Shown here piece by piece: positions 55,500 to 64,000 of a stretch of DNA of 64,000 nucleotides. The first letter of the stretch is position 1; every line of letters starts with the position of its first letter. Below the pieces are notes generated by a model. It was not told the DNA's origin and did no database searches. It saw only the letters and a list, made by a program, of their open reading frames with translations. The stretch is from Beta vulgaris subsp. vulgaris (Eukaryota; Streptophyta; Magnoliopsida; Caryophyllales; Amaranthaceae), in contig NC_079203.1 of assembly GCF_026745355.1 (NCBI RefSeq), forward strand, positions 4,459,362 to 4,523,361. The letters are read 5' to 3'. Made by a program: the position numbers and the translations under genes.

Positions 55500-57337
55500 T
55501 TGAGACCAATCAAATTGACTTATATCTATGAATATAATCTTTTCTTATATATTAGGAAAATTTTCTAATGATTCTATACCTATAAGACCCCATATAAATA
55601 TGTTTATTTCTTATATCTATATATTGGAAAATTTTCAAGAAGAGTCTACTTAATTCTAATTAGTGCCAAGATTCCTAATAAGAACATCAATAAGGAACGA
55701 AGAGAATAATTTTTCCCAAATCCTAGAAGATAAAATCTATCCCTTTCGTATGGCTATTGGAGATCTTATATTTATTTTTTTGAGGGAGATCTTATATTCG
55801 TTCATCTTCTTTTCGCTATATGATTTTTATAATTGACAATTATATTTAAAATATTAATTTTCTCAGATATAAAGTTAGAGGATAAGTAGATTATCCCTCA
55901 TACTTTTATCGATTAGTAGTTGTGTTCATTCTACTATTACATGTAAAAATATATAAGTATAATATAAACATAACACTTTTCCATTTTTCTTTCTCCTAAC
56001 ATTAACTCAAGCCAAAAAAAATTAATGACCATTTATCATTTGAAAAGTTTGTAGTCCCAATTTCATCAATTGTTGAACTTAAGCCCACTAAGTTCTAAAT
56101 AATAGAAATTGACCCCTTATATTTTATTCAATTCTCAATATTATCCACCCCTTTTTTAATGAATTATCAAAAGCGTTTATATTCTTTTTCGTTATATTGA
56201 AAAAAATAATTTGTTTCAATTATATAATTGCAATACATTTAAACACTTTTTTTTTACTGTTATATACATATAAAAAAAGTACACAAATCACTTTTCCATT
56301 TGTATTTTTCCCTTCTAAAATATACTCTGAACCACTCGGAACTTTACTCCCTCTTTTGCACCAAAAAGTAATTATTAACTCTGACCCAATAAATTTCATG
56401 GTCATTTTTCATATCCTCTCTCCCCATTCACATTTGCATTTATATATGAATTCTAAGTTTAATATCTTTAACAAAGTACATATTGAAAAAAGTGTGTAAG
56501 AAGGTAATAACAAAAAAAGTTCTTTTTAGTTTGATATGCAAAAATTCATTCTTTGCAAAAATGATTGATGTTTTGCCAAAAAAATCATTGATCTGATTGC
56601 GATTTTTTAACTTGCATCTTAGAGGGTAAAATAGAAAAGAAAATCAGAATAATTAATATGAATTCCATAATTATGGTGATGAGTGATGACTCATATGTAT
56701 CAATAGTATGATGTATTGACTTATTTATCCTCATTTATATTATTTATTTTAATAATCTGAAAATTTCCTCGTTCTAGATACAATATTTAATTTATATTCC
56801 TAGTCATAAATTTTTTAACAAATAAAGATAACACATGTATTATAAATCTATATTATAACTGAATGACTATAGTATATCATTTATAAGTTATTTCTAAATT
56901 AAGCTCGTTATTCTTTCTTATAAATTTGTAAAACTTTTTGTCTTGCAATCAGCGAAGCTTGTTTCTTATCGAAATAATGAACACTCACAAAACTTGTTTC
57001 TTGAGAAAGTGTGAAACAATCTATAGGGAACATTATATAGTAGTAAATAAAATGATTATTTTACGTTAGATACTTTCACTGAAGGTCTTATATAACTTGG
57101 TAGCATTGAGATCTTTCCTGATGCTATCATATTTTGTTCGATACAATCTTCTCCGACTATAATTAAAAAAAAGTATATTTTAATTTGTTATTAAGGCTAT
57201 GTTCTATTCATTTTTTTGCTTATAATCTAAAGCAAAACAGCCAACTGGATTGCAAATGTCGGCCACTTAGTCGATTCAGCTTTTCACATTACTCCTTGTA
57301 ACAATTCCTCCCTTCATGATATCCTTGTAAACGATGC
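55500..57337. other. Long AT-rich intergenic stretch
   Basis: No gene, RNA or clear element was recognised. Several short reading frames are low-complexity (Phe/Ile/Lys-rich) and are not supported. Confidence 0.5.
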
Positions 57338-57410
57338 CTTAGGAGTTCCCCTCGTGAGGAGGGTCTCCTAAGCTCTCTTTTTTCCTTATCTTATATATAA
57401 AAAAAAACTA
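57338..57410 (+). mobile_element. 3' end of a retroposon with terminal hairpin
   Basis: CTTAGGAG...CTCCTAAG form an outer stem enclosing CCCCTCGTGAGG, followed by TTTTTTCCTTATCTTATAT and an A run. It matches 29634-29695. The upstream part of the retroposon is not delimited. Confidence 0.45.
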
Positions 57411-57696
57411 AACTTATCTATACTTATATGTACTAACTAAAATTTGGTATAAAAACTTTGTAAAACAACTCTTAAATCACTTTGTTGGTTCTTCTATTAA
57501 GTCTCCTAGAACCATTTATTAAAATGTTTCCCATTTACTAAAAACTTTTATTTACTTTTTCCCACTATTTGAATTGCTCTTTCACCTTCCATTTTCAACC
57601 TTTGAGTTTTTATGTCCTTGAACCAACTCAAATCCATTCTATCCAATTCCCTCAAAAAATAACATCAATGCGATTCAAAGTTAAACCATAATCTAA

Positions 57697-57926
57697 GGGC
57701 CCGTTCGGTATTACTATGGTTTTCTGTTTTTTGGTTTTTTGATTTTCAAAGTCATGTCATGTATGTCCTATAATGAATAAAAAATTAGTCAAATTTATTA
57801 GAAACATGATGATTTTGAAAACTGACAACTAAAAAGTGAAAGCCACTTTTCCTGATTTCCTGTTTTTGGTTTTTAGTTTCCAAAAAAACAGAAAACTGAA
57901 AATAAAGTACAATAACGAACTGGCCC
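57697..57926. mobile_element. Tourist-like MITE, second copy (inverted)
   Basis: Ends GGGCCCGTTCGGTATT and, inverted, GGGCCAGTTCGTTATTG are flanked by TAA (57694-57696 and 57927-57929). The 230 bp body aligns with the inverse of 2283-2513 along its length. Confidence 0.85.
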
Positions 57927-58059
57927 TAAAATATTGGAATTTGTTTTCAAAAGTATCATATTAGTTAATGTCAAACTTGGGAAGCAATGTCCAAATAAAA
58001 CCCCCAAACATAATTATTTTCTTCATTGCCTTGTTTCGGTGAACATTTAGTGTTAAGAC

Positions 58060-58348
58060 TAGAGGTGATCATGGGCCGGGCCGGGCCGCGGTAAAAAATT
58101 TTTGCTCATTGGTCGGGCCGGGCCGGGCCTAAATTCGGGCCGAATTTTTGTGTCGAAAGCCCGCTATTTCAGGCCTAAATTAGCGGGCTTTTGCGGGCCA
58201 ATTAAAATAGACTAAAAAGTCGTTTTTGGCCTGCCCAAAGCCAAAAAAATACGGGCGGGTTGGGCCAGTCCCGGCCCGCGGGCCGAAAAATTCTGCCCAA
58301 AAACGGGCCGGGCCGGGCCCGCAGGCCGGGCCAAAATGATCACCTCTA
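58060..58348. mobile_element. hAT-type MITE with GGCCGGGCC arrays, 289 bp
   Basis: Starts TAGAGGTGATCATGGGCC and ends with the inverse of TAGAGGTGATCATTTTGGCC. Exact 8 bp duplication GTTAAGAC at 58052-58059 and 58349-58356. The interior is a direct and inverted array of GGGCCGGGCC-type phrases, giving a very GC-rich island. Confidence 0.93.
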
Positions 58349-58356
58349 GTTAAGAC

Positions 58357-58817
58357 CTTTAAGGGACGCAAATTTTGAAAAGTCGGTCGAGTTGAGTATT
58401 TATAAGTCATTTTTTTTAAGCTCATGAAAAAGTCTCATGAGCTACTGCTTTGTTTTGTTTTGTTTTGTTTGGTAGAGCCTCCTTTTATAATTACTTAATT
58501 TAAATACCTGTAAGTCATTTGTAGTTTTAATCTTTTGGTTTCTTTTAACTTTTAATTTTCAAACTTTTCATAAACGTGTTGAAGGTTAGTGACTGAGTTA
58601 TTTGTCTTTAGTCATTTATTAAGTTAATTGTCTCTTAATCTTCTTCTTTACTACTTGTCCTTCTCTTCTACCCATTATCTAATTCCCATTCCAGAATTAT
58701 GTAAGCCACCAATAATAAAATAAAAAATAACCTCCTTAATCCATGAAATGTTGAGAATACTTGAGGTAAGAAACATCCAACTCATATTACAAACATGTTG
58801 AAAGGAAAAAAAAACAA
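58357..58817. other. Intergenic sequence
   Basis: AT-rich. A TTTTGTTTTGTTTTGTTTGG run lies near 58450-58471. No other feature was recognised. Confidence 0.45.
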
Positions 58818-58838
58818 ACAGGTTGAAAGGGATCGTTT

Positions 58839-58969
58839 AACCAAGGATGTCTTGGCCTAGTGGTTAAGATTGAGGTGCTGTGAATGATAGGTCATAGGTT
58901 CGATTCCCCCTCCCCTTCTTTATACTTTGTACCGCCTTCGTGGCTCATATGGATCAAAAAAAAAAAAAA
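58839..58969 (+). mobile_element. tRNA-derived SINE
   Basis: The head carries an A-box-like TGGCCTAGTGG (58853-58863) and a B box GGTTCGATTCC (58897-58907) of an RNA polymerase III promoter. A short body and a 15 bp A tail follow. A 21 bp target duplication starting ACAGGTTGAAAGG lies at 58818-58838 and 58970-58990, with one mismatch. The 131 bp length, promoter boxes, tail and long duplication are diagnostic of a SINE mobilised by LINE machinery. Confidence 0.92.
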
Positions 58970-58999
58970 ACAGGTTGAAAGGAATCGTTTTCAAATTCT

Positions 59000-60910
59000 C
59001 TACAATTCTTCAAATATTGCGAAAGACTCTTGCATGACAGGGAGAAACCTAAAAAGGAATGAAAAGCAAGAAACTTTTATACATGCCTATTATTTCTTAC
59101 ATCTGTTTTATCGTTGGGATGAAACAAATTTTGGCATTGGAAATTAGTGATAAAGTGAATGAATACCAGATAATTAACCGCATAGGTAACTTTCATCTTT
59201 TTGTTTTTTTTTTGTATTGTATGTCGATATAATTTATAGATATTCTGTTATAAATTAGAGTTAATTGGATGGTGGTTGATTTGGAATTTTTTTTTAGAAA
59301 GAGTATGCCACTCTGCTTTTTTTATGTTGAAAAAGAGAAAAAAAATTACAATCCGTAATATACTTTGGTAAAAGATATTAATATGAATATTTAGATTGGT
59401 AACAAATATAAAATTGTCAATATATCGAAGATTAAAATTCAAATTCATAATAAGAAACCTACCAAAAACAAATCATTGAAAAAACTTGACGTATCCTATC
59501 TACATAAAACTACATAAAACATAAACAAAGTTTATGATTTTCTATGCATCATAAAACATTGAAAAACTCTTGTAGAACTTGAAGGAACCATAACAAAGTT
59601 GAACGAAATTGAAAAGGTATTTTAAGCGGTTGAGTGATCATATATAAATTTGGACGATAAACATTGATGTATGAGTTGTGAATTTCAGTTTTTCATGTAT
59701 TTATAGTGTGGAGAGTATTTAGGAGTTTGTAAAGCATATTCAATGGAATATACTGAAAGTAGATTTGCCATGTATTTATGAGATATTATTAATGCAAATT
59801 AGGAAAGTGTAGCCTTAACGGCAATTAATAAAAAATCGCATGATTTCATATCCTCTGTGCAATTCATATAGTATATCATACCATTGACTTTCAAATACTG
59901 AATGCTTAAGTTAAGGATTCAAAAAATTTATTTTCTTATTAAAATAATTTTAATTGATTCAATTACTCATTTTTTTGGCAAGTATCTTATGGCACATGCC
60001 AAAGATAGAAAACCAAAGCGACACGTCAGCATAAGCTATCGATATACGTACACGTGGCAGTGTTGTTTATGAGCAAGCTTGACAATTAGGCAAATTAAAT
60101 ATAAGCTTGACACGTAGGCAAATTTTTCTAAGTTTATATATATATATAGATGGGTATCATTTTATAAAGGGGAAAAAAAAATATGAATTTTGGTTTTTTT
60201 TTTGTTTGAAATAGGGATTTTCTGGGAATTTCGTGAAAATTTCCACGAAATTTCCCAAAAATACACCGCAACAGCTGCGTGGCAGCTTGCCACTGGCTGA
60301 CTGTGTGTTATTCTTCCCCCTTTTTCTTCAGTGCACGGTGATGAGTTTGTTCACCATGTGAACAATGACATATTTTGTCATTTGGTGAACAATCTTTTAT
60401 GGATCCAAGTTTTTTTTTTTGTTCAATCCCAAATTTCAGATTTTAGTGATAGATGGGAATTACACTGGCTGGCAGCTTGCCTTTTACAACCCGGGAATTA
60501 CTGATTGACTTCTTATAGTTACAACAACATGAAAGCAAAGCCACATCTCGTCATTTAATTTATACAAAACAAAGACAATAACACGCCATTGTTTTTCAGC
60601 AAAAGCTCCCAACTTCACATCCTCGCCCACAACTCAGCAATGGTAGCAAGCTTCCTGTGAAATCCATTGGTTGACCAACTCTCAGGAAATAGAACTGAAC
60701 ATGGTTCAAGCCTGACCAAAATACGAGGCTAGGGGAATTCAGCTCGCTCGGGTCTAAAGCTAATGTAGTCTAAATTGACTATACGGTATAGGGGTTTTCT
60801 GTAGTTTGGGGGAAAGTGGTGAACATTTTAATGATTTTACAGAAAAGTTTTGATTTATTTTCGCAAGTTCAAAGAAAATCTATCATCTTTCCCCAAAGGA
60901 CAGTGTAATA
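59000..60910. other. Intergenic sequence with small inverted repeats
   Basis: Mostly AT-rich. Around 59990-60120 the phrase AAGCTTGACACGTAGGCAAA recurs in two variants. At 60222-60254 a 33 bp palindrome reads GGGAATTTCGTG and its inverse around AAAATTT. Nothing coding is supported. Confidence 0.45.
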
Positions 60911-60916
60911 TGATAT

Positions 60917-61765
60917 GAGGGGTGTTCATTCGGATATCCGATCCGATCCGAAATTTCGGATCGGGAAAATGGGGATTAGAATCCGTCCGAAAAAATCGGA
61001 TATCCGAAATTTCAGATTGGATATCCAAAACCTAAAAAATCGAATTTTTCAAAGGAAAAGTTCACGAAATAAGTTTCGGATCGGATCGGATCATTGGACA
61101 TTTCGGATGTCCGGCCTTAAAAACAGATATTTCAGATCGAATAACCAAAAAATTCCCATGTTTCGGTTATCTGAAAATGAAAATGTCAGATCCGTATCCG
61201 ATCCGAAAACTAAAAAAACCGGAGCGGATATCTGAAAACCCGATTCGGGTATTTGTGAAAAAATATTTCAGATTGGGAAAAATGTAATCCGAAAAAATCG
61301 GATATCCGAAAGCAAAAAAATTGAATTTTCAAAGAAAAAGTTCGTAAAATAAGTTTCGAATCGGATCATCGGATATTTCAGATATCCGACCTTAAAACGG
61401 ATGTTTTGGATATTTCGTATCGGATGTCCGAAAATGAAAATTTCAGTTCCATATCCGATCTAAAAACCCGGATCGGGTATTTATGAAAATGTGATTTGAA
61501 CTTGATTCGAAAAAATAGAATATTCGAAAACCAAAAAATTGATTGTTTGAAAGAAAAAGTTCATAAAATAAGTTTCGGATCGGATCATCAGATATCCGAC
61601 CTTGAAAACAGATATTTTGGATTGGATATCCGAAAAATTCGCATGTTTCAGATATTTTCGGATATCCGTAAATGTAAATTTTCAATCTGAAATATCCGAA
61701 AACTAAAAAACCGGATCGGATATCCGAAAAACCGGATCGGATCAGATATTTATTAACACCCCTAA
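60917..61765. mobile_element. hAT-like element with GGATATCCGAA arrays
   Basis: The left end AGGGGTGTTCATTCGGATAT faces the inverse of the right end (AGGGGTGTTAATAAATATCT). The interior consists of degenerate direct and inverted copies of TCGGATATCCGAA. The design matches 31677, 58060 and 63065, but no clear 8 bp duplication was found. Confidence 0.65.
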
Positions 61766-61831
61766 AATAATGCATGTCTGTTACAAATATAGTCTAGAAA
61801 GCTCATAACCACTAATTTATTGGCTATACTG

Positions 61832-62377
61832 TCAGGCACATATTCTAGAGTGACAAGATGGGAGTAAGATTGATTTACGAAATAGCAAAGCACCATATGG
61901 CTCTTTATCTATAAAGCACAATGCTTGGTTACATGAGGTTTTCCTGTTTTCAAAACGTTCTTGCTTCCAACACCCCATCCACTTCCATGCTAATAAAGTT
62001 GCTAATGATCTCAAACTTGTTCTTTGACATAAAGGTACAGATGAAACATGTTCATGAGTGATTGTGGCTTTCTTCCTTCCACACTTGTGCTTGTTGGTTT
62101 TGACGTTTATGAGTAGCCCGCCATCGTGTTGCTTCTTGGCCTTCTTCCATATGGTATAGACTGTCCTTGTGCTGATGTTGAACTTCTCAGCACATAGCTT
62201 CTTGGCTCCCCATGGTAGACTTCCCACCACTGTGTGACTTAGAAGCCACTGCTCTACTTTTTGTCGTACCTCATTGTTGAGCCTAGGCCCATGATGTGGG
62301 TGAGATACAAATGCTACAAGAACATATGCTTCATCTTCATTGTTAGACCCTTCATACCCTAAGGCCATTGATGGCAA
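61832..62377 (-). pseudogene. N-terminal fragment of a mariner-like transposase
   Basis: On the minus strand the frame reads LNNEVRQKVEQWLLSHTV, then WGAKKLCAEKFNISTRTVYT and IWKKAKKQ, followed by GRKKATITHEHVSSVPLCQR and TSLRSLA. This is the helix-turn-helix DNA-binding part typical of plant mariner-like transposases. After about residue 130 the family pattern is lost (probable frameshift), and the DDE/D catalytic domain is absent. It is a dead fragment. Such transposases are known to mobilise Stowaway MITEs, which are abundant in this window. Confidence 0.75.
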
Positions 62378-62379
62378 TG

Positions 62380-63056
62380 ATGCCCAATATTTAACTCTTT
62401 TTTTCTCCTCTTTTAAGTCACTTAGTGGTGTGGATACTGTGGAGCACTGTATGGAGTTTTATATACTTAAGTCAGAATTTGTAACTTGGTTGAATTTTTA
62501 TTATGAGAGAATTTGAATAGAAAACCCACGTATGAAATTAAAGACGGAAATGAAAATGTAACTTCCCCTCTTTATTTTTGGTTGGCTGTTGTAATTAATG
62601 TAATTGTACTTTTTATCTCTGTTTTTAAAATAAAATCATATGTCACTTTCATGCTTTATACACAAAATGGTAAAATAATCAGTCCATTGTACTTGATATC
62701 TGCCTTTTTTCCTTTTTCTCTTTATTTTGTAAAATCAGATTCCTCCCATGTGGGGTGAATCTCTCCTTTCCTTATTTTTTGTGCAAGATACCAAGGAGGA
62801 AAGATTTAAAAAAAAATACAGAAAGAGTATTCCTTAAATTTTTATGATTATATATGTTTTCTAGTCCTTTTGAGCTTCTCATTAGTATTAGTGAATATTT
62901 TTACCATTAATTTGTGATTAAATTTTGTAACGCATACAATAGAATAGTTAAAAGAAGACTTTTGAGTATGTTCACAAGCATTTTAAGACAGACTTAGTTG
63001 CGCTCGTCTTGAAATTTTGGAGACGAAGTCGAAAAGTTTACAAGTCAGGCATACTC
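62380..63056. other. AT-rich intergenic sequence
   Basis: No supported features. Short frames at 62513-62758 and nearby are low-complexity. Confidence 0.45.
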
Positions 63057-63064
63057 ATTAAAAC

Positions 63065-63735
63065 TAGATCCGGTGATCATTTGCGGGCATGGGCGGATTG
63101 CGGGCAAGGCCTAACCTTAAATTTTTGTCTAACTGACCTAACATGTCTAGTCCAAGCCCTTTTATGCGGGCTTAACTATTTGTTCATGACCCGATCTAAT
63201 AAACGGGTGGGCTTATCCATGGGCTTAACGAGCCTATTGATACTTTTATTTTTTTCAAATATCTATAGTTGATTTCCTTTAATGTTTATAGATTAAAACA
63301 TAATTTTGGTTAAAATAGAAAAAAGTTGATAATGACAACGTAAGATAAAGAGAAAGTTAAAAAATTTCGTAATAAAAATGTTAGAGGTCGACAAATTATT
63401 AACAAATTAAGTTGTAAAGATAATAATAAATATAATTATATGTTATCCAAAGCTATATTAGTGCAAATAAACTATATATTCCAAAAGACAAATCAACACT
63501 AAATTAGTAAGATTAAAAATTTCAATTGCATAGAAAATAGATATTATAATAAACGGGCCGAGCGGGATTGCCCGCGGTATATTTGAGTTTGTCCATATCC
63601 GCCCATTAATATTAGCGGGTTGGGCTTGACCAGCCCATTTAGAAAAAAATTTTCAAAATTTGTTGAGTAAGCCCGCAATTTTAGCGGGTCGGGCTGGAAG
63701 GGCTTAGCGGGTCATCCCGTCCATGAATAGCTCTA
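63065..63735. mobile_element. hAT-type element with GCGGG/CCCGC arrays, 671 bp
   Basis: Exact 8 bp duplication ATTAAAAC at 63057-63064 and 63736-63743. Ends are TAGATCCGGTGATCATTTGC and, inverted, TAGAGCTATTCATGGACGGG. Both terminal regions carry arrays of GGGCTTAGCGGG-type phrases and the centre is AT-rich without transposase. Confidence 0.88.
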
Positions 63736-63871
63736 ATTAAAACCCTAACAGTTAGGGACCACATTAATTAATTTCCCACCAAATGGGTGAGTTGGATAAA
63801 GGGGTGTGTTTCAACGGTGACGTAGTCCAAGCCCTTTTTCTTTTGTTTTTCCTAAATGGATTATACTAAGG

Positions 63872-64000
63872 ATTTTTTGGTAAAAACACCCTTATGTTTG
63901 ATCATTTTTAAAACAATCCCCCTTTTGTTTTTTCTTTTGAAATGAACCCCCAAACGTTTTACAAAAATTTTGGTTGCACCCCCAAAACCTAACTTCCGTC
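63872..64000. mobile_element. Probable left arm of a foldback element cut by the window edge
   Basis: TTTTTTGGTAAAAACACCC is followed by AACAATCCCCCTTTTG, GAACCCCCAAACG and GCACCCCCAAAACC. The repeated phrases resemble the arms of the elements at 1212 (CACCAAGTACCCCC) and 51888. The rest lies outside the window. Confidence 0.35.

Noticed and set aside
58180..58425. Gly/Pro/Arg-rich frame
   Set aside because: Translation of the GGCCGGGCC array in the hAT element.
58845..58915. tRNA gene
   Set aside because: A and B boxes are present, but the segment does not fold into a full tRNA and has an A tail and 21 bp duplications. It is a SINE.
60915..61775. Frames rich in Ile, Arg, Ser and Asp
   Set aside because: Translations of the GGATATCCGAA array in the hAT-like element.

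Overview
The window is nuclear DNA from a flowering plant, most likely a dicot. It is AT-rich and gene-poor, with GT-AG introns, plant gene families and several classes of plant transposon. I cannot name the species. All coordinates and alignments were read by eye, and family assignments come from remembered motifs, not searches.

Four intact-looking protein genes were found. They are a mitochondrial LpxC-type lipid A deacetylase (+, 6308-18150, 7 exons), the kinetochore protein NDC80 (+, 21406-27692, 5 exons), an S6 kinase-like AGC kinase with an altered C-terminal hydrophobic motif (+, 33486-35569, 6 coding exons), and translation factor eIF2 beta (-, 36613-41756, 9 coding exons). The 2.8 kb last intron of eIF2 beta carries six tandem box C/D snoRNA genes on the host strand. 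Two broken genes follow: a cytosolic sulfotransferase (47245-48499, -) with a stop codon and a 226 bp insertion, and a ribosomal protein S3 copy (54623-55413, -) that keeps an intron but has two frameshifts.

Most of the remaining sequence is mobile DNA, often nested. There are Mutator-type elements with long inverted repeats. The copies at 1212-2279, 50900-51130 and 51888-52999 have 9 bp target duplications; the one at 51888 carries a spliced GRF zinc-finger gene, and a related foldback at 48.7-49.6 kb carries a LIKE-COV exon. Other elements are hAT-type with 8 bp duplications (58060-58348, 63065-63735) and relatives at 31.7, 49.8 and 60.9 kb, a CACTA element (44717-46235, duplication ATG), Tourist-like MITEs (TTA/TAA), many Stowaway-like MITEs (TA) and a mariner-like transposase fragment. 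Retroelements are a solo LTR (15109-15792, duplication GATAT), a decayed L1-type LINE with RNase H, and a tRNA-derived SINE with 21 bp duplications.

Layout: 0-6 kb transposons; 6.3-18.2 kb LpxC with large repeat-filled introns; 18.6-21.0 kb LINE; 21.4-27.7 kb NDC80; 28-32.3 kb foldback and MITE sequence; 32.5-35.6 kb kinase; 36.6-42.1 kb eIF2 beta with snoRNAs; 43-55.4 kb a cluster of captured gene fragments, transposons and pseudogenes; 55.5-64 kb mostly AT-rich DNA with hAT elements, a SINE and the mariner fragment. The four main genes are unrelated in function and not co-regulated in any visible way. The strongest leads are the intronic snoRNA array, the kinase tail with Asp at the usual TOR phosphosite, and the gene-capturing inverted-repeat elements.
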